From NCBI GenBank assembly GCA_964235605.1, contig CAXSCR010000103.1:1-8205 (forward strand): a stretch of DNA of 8,205 nt. The letters are read 5' to 3'. Shown in pieces: positions 1-6,070 of this stretch; position 1 is the first letter of the stretch, and each line of letters starts with the position of its first letter. Under the pieces are notes generated by a model, which searched no databases, was not told where the DNA came from, and saw only the letters and a program-made list of their open reading frames with translations. Origin of the DNA: DATCRE01 sp964235605 (lineage in GTDB: Bacteria; Bacteroidota; Bacteroidia; Cytophagales; Cyclobacteriaceae). The translations under genes and the position numbers were made by a program.

Positions 1-41
1 TCCTTAGCTAGTATGGCGTTAACATGTATCTTCATTAAGCC

Positions 42-70
42 AAAAATGGCGACATGATGTCGCCATTTTT
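42..70 (-). terminator. Intrinsic terminator hairpin, distal copy
   Basis: A perfect 12-bp inverted repeat (42-53 with 59-70) has arms AAAAATGGCGAC and GTCGCCATTTTT and a 5-nt loop. Read on the minus strand, the stem ends in a T run, as expected for a rho-independent terminator. It lies downstream of the small minus-strand gene ending at 137 and after a second hairpin with the same stem core. The stem is nearly symmetrical, so it could also stop transcription entering from the plus strand. The structure is read directly from the sequence; termination activity is inferred. Confidence 0.7.
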
Positions 71-89
71 AGGACGGGATATAAACGAA

Positions 90-118
90 AAATGGCGACT
101 TTTTTAGAGTCGCCATTT
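90..118 (-). terminator. Intrinsic terminator hairpin, proximal copy
   Basis: An 11-bp perfect stem pairs AAATGGCGACT (90-100) with AGTCGCCATTT (108-118) around a 7-nt loop. On the minus strand the stem runs straight into a TTTTTCG stretch, the classic intrinsic-terminator form. It begins 19 nt past the stop codon of the 93-residue minus-strand gene, so it most likely ends that transcript. Its core, AAATGGCGAC/GTCGCCATTT, is the same as in the hairpin at 42-70, so the pair looks like a duplication. Confidence 0.75.
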
Positions 119-136
119 AGGAACATTTTAGTTTGG

Positions 137-418
137 TCAGGAAATGGTTTCCAGGCCTTCAATCTTGCAAAGTATTTCCCATAAGTGGTACATAGTATTG
201 AGATGATAGTCCTGGAATATGGAATTACGTTTATTAGTGTAGGCATCAACCAGACATGCGAAAAGCATTGCTTTAAAATCACTTACCTCAAGGGGTGCGA
301 GTGGATTATGGTTAAACATTTGAATGATAGCTATACATTCATCACCATATAGCTTTCTGCTACTTTCAGTGTGAATAGCCTCTCCGTTCTCGGTTGTACT
401 TCTTTTTGTGTTCGACAT
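137..418 (-). CDS. Small protein of unknown function (93 aa)
   Basis: I do not recognise this protein. The chosen start is the ATG at 418-416, giving MSNTKRSTTENG. The frame stays open upstream to an ATG at 511, but those extra 31 residues would translate an inverted-repeat region and look non-coding. The first 25 or so residues are polar and rich in Ser, Thr, Asn and Glu, so probably disordered. The rest looks alpha-helical and contains KLYGDECIAIIQMFNHNPL, then a Cys-containing helix (FKAMLFACLVDAY) and a C-terminal YHLWEILCKIEGL helix. There is no signal peptide and no clear membrane segment. It is transcribed towards a pair of terminator hairpins and away from the secreted-protein gene at 626. 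An 11-bp repeat shared with the upstream region overlaps its start codon, which may be regulatory. The small soluble helical form would suit a regulator or an accessory phage protein, but nothing in the sequence identifies a function. Confidence 0.6.
   Translation of the reverse strand: MSNTKRSTTENGEAIHTESSRKLYGDECIAIIQMFNHNPLAPLEVSDFKAMLFACLVDAYTNKRNSIFQDYHLNTMYHLWEILCKIEGLETIS
406..416 (+). repeat. 11-bp repeat TTGTGTTCGAC, copy A
   Basis: This exact copy overlaps the start of the 93-residue minus-strand gene: its complement supplies codons 1 to 4 (from the third base of ATG through TCG, AAC and ACA). A protein bound here would sit over the translation start. It matches the copies at 454-464 (inverted) and 558-568. 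Confidence 0.55.
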
Positions 419-440
419 TTTATTTGAAAGGTTTATAAAA

Positions 441-521
441 GAAAGGCCGGATGGTCGAACACAACCCAGCTCTAGGCAAGGAGTATTTTGGGGCCTTACG
501 GCTACCCACATCCGGCTTTTC
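441..521 (-). ncRNA. Possible structured RNA or leader (branched inverted repeat)
   Basis: A 13-bp interrupted stem pairs 441-453 with 509-521; its core is GCCGGATG/CATCCGGC, with one wobble. Read on the minus strand, the 55-nt interior contains two more helices. One is GCC-GTAA-GGC extended by TGGG/CCCA across a 2-nt bulge (508-489), capped by a GNRA-type GTAA tetraloop. The other is GGTTG-TGTT-CGACC (466-453). Together they make a closed multi-branch shape. The element ends 22 nt upstream of the ATG of the 93-residue gene, so it would lie in that gene's 5' leader if transcription begins further upstream. I could not match it to a known riboswitch class or to a canonical tRNA. It could instead be a DNA cruciform or a recombination site. 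Confidence 0.35.
454..464 (-). repeat. 11-bp repeat TTGTGTTCGAC, copy B (inverted)
   Basis: This exact copy is read on the minus strand and lies just inside the left arm of the 441-521 palindrome. It is inverted relative to the copies at 406-416 and 558-568, so it forms an inverted-repeat pair with each of them (37 bp and 93 bp between the arms). Confidence 0.55.
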
Positions 522-557
522 CTTTGGTTTTAAATTGATTTGCATTTGGTACTGAGA

Positions 558-568
558 TTGTGTTCGAC
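558..568 (+). repeat. 11-bp repeat TTGTGTTCGAC, copy C
   Basis: This exact copy ends 57 bp upstream of the ATG of the secreted-protein gene at 626, a position compatible with an operator or upstream promoter element. It is in the same orientation as copy A, 152 bp away. Confidence 0.55.
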
Positions 569-625
569 GTTGCAATTGTCGCCAATTTTCGTCATTTTAA
601 CAAACAACCTTTAAAACACCCCAGT

Positions 626-1012
626 ATGAGATCAATTGCCCTTACATTTTTCCTACTTTATTCAATAATTGCCACCGCACAAGAAGTAATTAGTTCAGAC
701 AGTCAGGATACTTATAAAATTGGAGTAATGAGCTACAAGGACACAATAATGAAGCTACCAGGTGAAATACGGATAATGGATAGCACAGTTACTTTTAAGT
801 TCAATGGTAAAGAAACAACGAAGAGGATTACTAGTAAAAACGATAATATAATTTACATAACGGATGGCCATACCACGGACCGGATTACAATCAGCCCTAT
901 GGTCGCCACTATCAAAGGATTCAAATTCAATTTTACAATAGTAGTAGATCCAGATACTAGATTTAATCCAATTCAAGTCATATACTATGGATTAAGGCCG
1001 AGTAGCCATTAA
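626..1012 (+). CDS. Secreted protein of unknown function (128 aa)
   Basis: I do not recognise the family. The ATG at 626 is preferred over the in-frame GTG at 560 because it begins with a clean signal peptide: a short basic start (MRS), a hydrophobic core (IALTFFLLYSIIA) and a probable signal peptidase I site around ATA-QE, with no lipobox cysteine. The mature part, about 110 residues, is rich in alternating polar and hydrophobic beta-type strands such as STVTFKFNGKETTKRI, NIIYITDG and TTDRITISPM, and ends near QVIYYGLRPSSH. This suggests a small all-beta periplasmic or exported protein. It is transcribed away from the 93-residue gene and converges on the tail operon. It is not an obvious lysis or tail gene. 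It may be an accessory (moron-type) phage gene or a host gene at the element's border; the window cannot decide. Confidence 0.7.
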   Translation: MRSIALTFFLLYSIIATAQEVISSDSQDTYKIGVMSYKDTIMKLPGEIRIMDSTVTFKFNGKETTKRITSKNDNIIYITDGHTTDRITISPMVATIKGFKFNFTIVVDPDTRFNPIQVIYYGLRPSSH

Positions 1013-1118
1013 CATAAAACCCTGCATTAACCATTCAAGGATACCATAACCTATCGCACCATAAATGAATGATGCTTTTAACAATTCTAGTATGGTGCTA
1101 AGGGGATTAAGGTAGTAC
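1013..1118. other. Convergent intergenic region with weak inverted repeat
   Basis: This 106-bp gap separates the 3' ends of the secreted-protein gene and the tape measure gene. It holds an 8-bp perfect inverted repeat, GCACCATA (1056-1063) with TATGGTGC (1091-1098), around a 27-nt loop. No T run follows on either strand, so it is a poor intrinsic terminator, although the position is where one is expected for both transcripts. Nothing else is visible. Confidence 0.35.
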
Positions 1119-3308
1119 CTAAACATCAGCATTACTTTTAATATCATTCAATATATCAATTTGGTCCTGGTATCCAGTCTTATCTGGAGTGCTAACAACG
1201 TTATACACTTTTAACCTTGAAATCTTTCTATCCTGAGCATCGATAAGCGCCGGTAGCCAGGCAGGCATCTCATTTGAGCTTTGTGAAGATGATGGACTTA
1301 ATATGCTTCTACTGGAAGGTATAGGTGCGCGATCTTGGAATGGACTAGTTGGTCCACCAGACGCAAACCTTCTGCCACCACCTGCGACATTGATGTCGCT
1401 TGCAATGGCTTTAAGTGTGGGGTTATTATAAACACCTTTTGTGAGAATGATTTCATTGCCTTCTGCCACTAAAGGAATACCACCTTGTTCATGGCTAGGT
1501 CCCTGCAACACACCATCCGGAATCCCAGGAACACCACCCTTCTTAAAAGCGACAACTTTGGCGGTAGATAAGGCTGCTCGAACAATTGACAATCCATTAG
1601 CCAGTGCAAGCTGCGCTGATCCAGCTGCACCATACGTTACAGCATTCGATGGATTTGCAGCTGCATTCTTTGCATTCAATGATAGCTCTTGTATTAAGTT
1701 CATACCGATCTCGGCCACAGCTGCTGTCTTTCTAATATTCTTAGCATGCTTTTCATTTTTCATGCTGCTTGCTAATAGATCTGCTGCACTACTTGCAATA
1801 TCGCGACCAATGCCCATTCTCTCCTGACCTAATTTATATTCGAAGTCTTTCACATCTTGTGCAAGCTTCTTCTTATCATCAGCTGCCTTCCTATCTCTAT
1901 TGGCTTCGTCTTCCTTTACTTTCTTATCATGCAATGCTGCGTCATTGGCGTACTTATCCTTAATGGCTTGTACTTGTTGCTCTTGTATTTCTTGCAGGTA
2001 TACTTTCTGAATTAGAATTTGTTCTTCACTGCCCGCCAATGCATCTATCTTTTGAGTTGTTGAAAAAACGATTTGTTCAATTTCCTTATCAAGGCCTTCA
2101 CGCATTGCTTCAACCTTCAAGGTTGCAATGTTTTTGGCGATATCTAGTTCACGTTTAGCTATTTCTTCAATGAGATTTATTTCTAATGCGCGAGCCTTTT
2201 TATTTTTATCTATACCATCAGCTTGTAGCTGGATAATTTCAGCCTCCAATTTAGCACGCTCAAGTCTCTCATCATCGGTTAGAATTTTATCCGTATCCTG
2301 TTCCACCTTCAGCCTTTGTAGTTTAAGAGCCAAGAAGTGCTCCTCTTGCTGGGTAGATTTATCTTGTAGAACTTGAACAAGCTTCGCTGCTTCTAATCTC
2401 TTCTGATCGGTTTCTAATGTATCACGTGCGATTTTTCCATTTTCCGATATTGCAACATTAAGTTTTGCTCGTGATAGAGTAAGTGCAACTTCAGCATCTT
2501 CAATTGCATTCTCTAGGTCTAGTAACTTCTGCCCTTCATCATAGGCTTTGTTAAAAACTTTTCCAATTTCGTTTGCAGCACCCGTTATTTTATCGATACC
2601 ATTTTCAATGCCGGTTGTTAATTGTATAGTAGCATCTCCCAAATCTTTAAAACCATCAACGAACTCACCAGTAAAAATTTTAACTAATGCAGGTCCAAAC
2701 TTTGCTAATGATTCAATCCTTTTAAGAACATTATCATACAATGCACTTCCTAAATCTTTGATTGCTTGAACAGGATCATTGAATGCGGCAGTTAACCTTT
2801 TAAAGACTTTACCACCTAGCTCAGCAAGTATGCCAGTAAACTTTTGGAATAGAACTTGTAATGGGTATATAACAGATTTAAGTTTGTCGGCTCCTTCTTC
2901 TGTTTTTGTAAACCACGTATAAAGAGATCCTAATACCAATACTAGTAAGCCAATGCCGGTTGCTGCAATGGCTGTCTTTAATACACCAAAGCTGCTCACT
3001 AAACCACCAACGCCAGATTTCATCATGCCGAACGATTGCCCGATTTGATTAAAAAATTGTGCGCCTGGTAATCTATTCCATGCGGCCTTCAATTGATCAC
3101 TTGCAGATGCTGTTGCATCAATTTGCTTTTTTAAATCCTTTTGAAGATCCTTGGCAGCATTCAACTTTAATGTTGTCTCAACAAACTCCTTCGTGCCCAC
3201 TTCTGCTTTCTTCTGCGCCAGTGTAAGCGCTTGAATTTCTTTAGTGATGCCTTGCATCGTTTTACCTGCCAGCTCTCCATTTACGAGCTTCACTATAATT
3301 TCTGCCAT
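1119..3308 (-). CDS. Phage tail tape measure protein (729 aa)
   Basis: The tape measure sits in the tail tube lumen, sets tail length and helps DNA pass into the host. The sequence shows the usual layout. An N-terminal helical region (about 1-90) has charged repeats. A hydrophobic segment (about 107-131) contains AIAATGIGLLVLVLGSLYTW followed by TKTEEGADKL, a combination I associate with Bacteroidetes tape measures. A long Lys/Glu/Ala/Gln-rich coiled coil runs from about 255 to 490. A second Ala-rich helical region spans about 500-585. The C-terminus is Gly-rich, with GGVPGIPDGVLQGPSHEQGG, then an EGNEIILTKGV motif and a Ser/Pro-rich stretch (655-680). The ATG lies 1 nt after the stop of the 157-residue gene, so translation is probably coupled; there is no Shine-Dalgarno site. 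At about 0.15 nm per residue, the usual rule for this family, it would correspond to a tail of roughly 110 nm. It is the last gene of the operon, an unusual place for a tape measure. Confidence 0.9.
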   Translation of the reverse strand: MAEIIVKLVNGELAGKTMQGITKEIQALTLAQKKAEVGTKEFVETTLKLNAAKDLQKDLKKQIDATASASDQLKAAWNRLPGAQFFNQIGQSFGMMKSGVGGLVSSFGVLKTAIAATGIGLLVLVLGSLYTWFTKTEEGADKLKSVIYPLQVLFQKFTGILAELGGKVFKRLTAAFNDPVQAIKDLGSALYDNVLKRIESLAKFGPALVKIFTGEFVDGFKDLGDATIQLTTGIENGIDKITGAANEIGKVFNKAYDEGQKLLDLENAIEDAEVALTLSRAKLNVAISENGKIARDTLETDQKRLEAAKLVQVLQDKSTQQEEHFLALKLQRLKVEQDTDKILTDDERLERAKLEAEIIQLQADGIDKNKKARALEINLIEEIAKRELDIAKNIATLKVEAMREGLDKEIEQIVFSTTQKIDALAGSEEQILIQKVYLQEIQEQQVQAIKDKYANDAALHDKKVKEDEANRDRKAADDKKKLAQDVKDFEYKLGQERMGIGRDIASSAADLLASSMKNEKHAKNIRKTAAVAEIGMNLIQELSLNAKNAAANPSNAVTYGAAGSAQLALANGLSIVRAALSTAKVVAFKKGGVPGIPDGVLQGPSHEQGGIPLVAEGNEIILTKGVYNNPTLKAIASDINVAGGGRRFASGGPTSPFQDRAPIPSSRSILSPSSSQSSNEMPAWLPALIDAQDRKISRLKVYNVVSTPDKTGYQDQIDILNDIKSNADV

Positions 3309-3309
3309 A

Positions 3310-3783
3310 TCATTGGGGGTTTGCTGCTTGTTGGAAATCTTCTTCTATAGCTTCATTGAAGGCCTTAAGAATTAATTCATTCATTTGCTTGAGCACTGCA
3401 CTTAAACTCTTCTTTCGCCAAGGCTTTGGCTTCCATGTATCGTGTTTCTTTTTATCCCATGCCACTGACCATGCAAGCCTGAGAGCTTCTTTAGGGTTTG
3501 ATTTTTTCGTTTCAGCCCAGGCAATTAGCTCCTTCATGTCTGGCAATTTTGTCCATTGAATTTTTCGTTGGTTCAAAAAGATAAGATGATCATCGAAGGT
3601 GATATTTATCGAAGGTGATTTACTCGCGTTACCTTCAACCACATCGACAGCAAGGCTTGCAGCACCCGCTCCAGTATTTTTATATGGTGGTTGACTAAGT
3701 ACGCTATAAATTGATCTATAAATAATATCAACAGATTTGTGCGCTATCCCATTGAGTTTAATAACAAGTCTCTCGCTGTACAT
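3310..3783 (-). CDS. Uncharacterised phage tail-module protein (157 aa)
   Basis: I do not recognise this protein with confidence. It lies between a large tail protein and the tape measure, with gaps of 4 nt and 1 nt, so it almost certainly belongs to the tail operon and may be a tail assembly, chaperone or completion protein. An N-terminal helix (LVIKLNGIAHKSVDIIYRSIYSVLS, about 6-30) leads to a Gly/Ala turn (KNTGAGAASLAVDV) and a beta-type segment (SINITFDDHLIFLNQRKIQW). A strongly basic region (about 90-125) follows, including AWSVAWDKKKH and KPKPWRKK, and a C-terminal amphipathic helix ends in acidic residues. The order of helix, strand and basic Trp-rich segment recalls small HK97 gp10-like tail completion proteins, but I see no diagnostic motif. 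No signal peptide or membrane segment is present. The gene contains a short DNA direct repeat (3592-3603 and 3608-3619). Confidence 0.75.
   Translation of the reverse strand: MYSERLVIKLNGIAHKSVDIIYRSIYSVLSQPPYKNTGAGAASLAVDVVEGNASKSPSINITFDDHLIFLNQRKIQWTKLPDMKELIAWAETKKSNPKEALRLAWSVAWDKKKHDTWKPKPWRKKSLSAVLKQMNELILKAFNEAIEEDFQQAANPQ
3592..3619 (+). repeat. 12-bp direct repeat ATCGAAGGTGAT, period 16
   Basis: Two exact copies (3592-3603 and 3608-3619) are separated by 4 bp inside the 157-residue gene. Because the period is 16, the copies are read in different frames (SPS-I and ITFD). This is probably a small local duplication or chance, with no visible function. Confidence 0.5.
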
Positions 3784-3787
3784 TTTT

Positions 3788-6070
3788 TTATCTCAGTGTA
3801 TATAGTTCTACTTGTATCACCTTGATACCTGTATTAGTAAGTTTAAGATCCAGGCTTTTGTATAAGAAATTGGTGCGATCAAATCTGCGTTTAAGCTCCC
3901 AGTCGAGATTAAGAATATCAATCAAATCAAGACTTAGGTCTAATTTAACTGACAACATTCTTTCAGACATTTTATCCCAAATGGGCGATGTAGGAAATAC
4001 ATATAAACTTATAAATGGATAAGTATATGAATCCAGCGTATTTAAGCCTTCATATTTTAAGACTTGAAGATCGAAACTATCACTCTGCGTATAGTCAAAC
4101 TCAGGTACGCCAGTCGTTATGTCCGTAACACTGTAGTTCTCATCAACACTTACAGCACGAACTATAGCGTTGTTATTTTCGTCTCGCACTGCAACATAAT
4201 AAACACCAGGAGAGAGATTAATAAAATTGAAAGGTGATTGCCATGTTGCGCCACCGTCTTTTGAATAGGTATGATCTGTCCAGTCATCGTCTGTATTAAC
4301 AGTTATAGAACCATCTGCTGCACCTGGTGATGATTCACCTGTTACTACCGTGTTAAAATCAAAATTAGTATCACCATGATTTAACGAAAATGGGGACTCA
4401 TCTTCGAAGGTAGGATCTGCTTCCAACCTTGCTTTTATAATATAGATACCTGTAGTCAGACCACTGAATACATTTGAATCTTGCCAGCTGCCTCCATTAA
4501 TCGAAAACTCATAAAGGTCAATAGATCGAAATGTTGCCACTTCAATACTTCCATTGTCTGCACCAGGAGAGGTTTCATTAGTAATTAGTGTATTGATAGG
4601 GTCAATAGCGACATTTAAAGCAGATAGATTAATGCTCTTATAAGTAGCGGTTAAGCTTTTGATTGCATTACCTGGCGATAGAGCTACAGGTATAATTGAC
4701 TTAATCGGGGATGCTTTACTTGTAATGTCATTATACGCTATTGAGGTAACTATATTTTCCCTGTACTTCAACCTAACCTTACGGGTTCTTTCATTATAAT
4801 AAACAGCAAGGTTAAATGAATCGACGCTCTGCAATAGTTTAAAGAATTCAACCACCGTAATGTCTGGAACAAGTTCATTTAAATTGAACTCCCTTCTCCA
4901 AAAACAGAAGTATTGATTTTGTACGTATTGTTGTGGAAGATCGAGTGCCGTAGTGTTCCAAACTAATGTATAATCTAGTCTTTCATCCTCCCAGAAGTCA
5001 CCTTCATATTCAAAATCAAAATGCTCAGCAATTTTTACTAGTACTCCTCTTAAATTGATGAATGGCTGTATTGAGTTTATGTTTCCAGGATTTGGTACGC
5101 CTTCATAGTATCTTTGTTCCGGAGTGTTATATACTATACTCCCATGGCCGTCACTATGGTTTACAAGTTTTCCTTCCCTGTACTCATTTAGTTTAGTAGC
5201 TGCTATTGTTGGAAACCTAAGATATTTTTTAGGATCTGTGATAGGTAAAGTGCCATGAAGATATGGCTCTAACCAACTTTCAAAACCCTCATAATATCCC
5301 GAAATCTCTGGTTGTATCGTGAATGGCAAAGTAGTTGCATCCTGAGTAACCTGCACATCCAGTGGAGTATGTGGATCAGTCCAGTCTACTGGTGTAAGTA
5401 CAGGACCAAAAACAAAGTCATCAATATATTGGAATGTCACTAGTCTAATCACCCAATGTGGTTCAGTAATTCGGTTGAAGGGACTGGGCGCAACATCTTC
5501 CTTATACATATATGGGACAGGTGTTGAAATCTCTCCAGGTGGGAAGCTTTTATAATAGACGAAACTACTAAGGCCAGCAACCCTATATTGGTGGTATACA
5601 ACTTGTGTGTTATTATTAACGATGATGTTGGCAAATATGGCATCAGTATAAACACGCCTAACTACTGGATCAGAATTTATGGTAATGGCCTCGCTGATAG
5701 CATCACGCAACTTTGCAGTTTTAAACGTGTCACTAATGGTGTTAAGCCCGAATGTAAAGTAGGTTCGTAATTTTTTATTGATAACCTCTTGAAGGTTTAT
5801 TTTTCCACGCTTAAAGGGAACACCGTCATAAAATATAGAAGCTCTTAGCGGAACAAATACTTCATTATTTTCAAGCACATCTGGATTTTTAAGTTTAGCA
5901 GAATTAATCTGACTGCTATCCCCACCAGGTATATCGAAGGGCAAAGAGTATGAACCCGGACTAATTTTATCTGGGTCAAAAAATATAGGGTTCTCTAATT
6001 TTAGAGATATGCTAGTGTCTTTAGCGGTCTCCAGGAAGTCATTCTCTCCCTCTAATTGTATGCCTATCAT
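3788..6070 (-). CDS. Large tail/baseplate-type protein with two SprB-like repeats (760 aa)
   Basis: This is probably a tail-tip or baseplate structural protein. The N-terminus (about 20-100) has LENPIFF, YSLPFDIPGG and a beta-rich segment ending in FKRGKINLQEV, of a type I associate with Bacteroidetes phage tail proteins. The middle (about 330-445) includes FDFEYEGDFW and VVEFFKLLQSVDSFNLAVYY, where a fold similar to other tail hub domains seems likely. Residues 495-563 and 575-642 are two related repeats with the pattern SPGAxxGSI, then a Y-S-x-x-GGxxWQ core, then GxYxxxAR. They resemble the SprB repeat found in Bacteroidetes gliding adhesins and other surface proteins. After them the tail-like sequence resumes (about 655-760: ISLYVFPTSPIW, then a beta-rich C-terminus ending VIQVELYTLR), so the repeats look inserted into a core protein. 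The start overlaps the preceding stop by 4 nt (ATGA), which suggests coupled translation. The protein could also be the host-recognition protein itself. Confidence 0.8.
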   Translation of the reverse strand: MIGIQLEGENDFLETAKDTSISLKLENPIFFDPDKISPGSYSLPFDIPGGDSSQINSAKLKNPDVLENNEVFVPLRASIFYDGVPFKRGKINLQEVINKKLRTYFTFGLNTISDTFKTAKLRDAISEAITINSDPVVRRVYTDAIFANIIVNNNTQVVYHQYRVAGLSSFVYYKSFPPGEISTPVPYMYKEDVAPSPFNRITEPHWVIRLVTFQYIDDFVFGPVLTPVDWTDPHTPLDVQVTQDATTLPFTIQPEISGYYEGFESWLEPYLHGTLPITDPKKYLRFPTIAATKLNEYREGKLVNHSDGHGSIVYNTPEQRYYEGVPNPGNINSIQPFINLRGVLVKIAEHFDFEYEGDFWEDERLDYTLVWNTTALDLPQQYVQNQYFCFWRREFNLNELVPDITVVEFFKLLQSVDSFNLAVYYNERTRKVRLKYRENIVTSIAYNDITSKASPIKSIIPVALSPGNAIKSLTATYKSINLSALNVAIDPINTLITNETSPGADNGSIEVATFRSIDLYEFSINGGSWQDSNVFSGLTTGIYIIKARLEADPTFEDESPFSLNHGDTNFDFNTVVTGESSPGAADGSITVNTDDDWTDHTYSKDGGATWQSPFNFINLSPGVYYVAVRDENNNAIVRAVSVDENYSVTDITTGVPEFDYTQSDSFDLQVLKYEGLNTLDSYTYPFISLYVFPTSPIWDKMSERMLSVKLDLSLDLIDILNLDWELKRRFDRTNFLYKSLDLKLTNTGIKVIQVELYTLR

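Larger units (their letters stand above)
419..625. promoter_or_regulatory. Divergent intergenic control region
   Basis: This 207-bp stretch separates two divergently oriented small genes and should contain both promoters. It holds an interrupted palindrome (441-521), two of the three copies of TTGTGTTCGAC (454-464 inverted, 558-568), and an AT-rich block around 517-548. I looked for the Bacteroidetes promoter pattern (TTTG, about 19 nt, then TAnnTTTG) on both strands and found no convincing match, so no promoter is called. The repeats resemble operator sites, but that is inference from their number and position. Confidence 0.45.

Noticed and set aside
19..282. Open minus-strand frame of 87 codons.
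   Set aside because: It overlaps the 93-residue gene in another frame, crosses the terminator hairpins and has a composition unlike a protein.
419..511. N-terminal extension of the 93-residue gene to the ATG at 511.
   Set aside because: The extra residues are a translation of the inverted repeat and look non-coding; the ATG at 418 gives a normal polar start.
441..521. tRNA-like element on the minus strand, with an acceptor-like stem GCCGGAT/ATCCGGC and GTTCGA resembling a T loop.
   Set aside because: The T stem and anticodon stem do not pair with correct spacing and no 7-nt anticodon loop forms, so it is not a tRNA; a tRNA remnant at an attachment site remains only a remote idea.
560..625. 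Upstream GTG start for the secreted protein.
   Set aside because: It would bury the signal peptide behind 22 residues, and this stretch carries one of the 11-bp repeats; the ATG at 626 is far better.
8..1101. Near-direct repeat CTAGTATGGCGTTAA (8-22) and CTAGTATGGTGCTAA (1087-1101) flanking the left region, possibly att-like.
   Set aside because: Only 13 of 15 bases match; many such pairs are expected by chance in 8 kb, and no integrase gene is nearby.
1441..1827. Plus-strand open frame of 128 codons antisense to the tape measure gene.
   Set aside because: It is a shadow of the Ala/Gly-rich coding sequence on the other strand, with no start context and no recognisable protein features.
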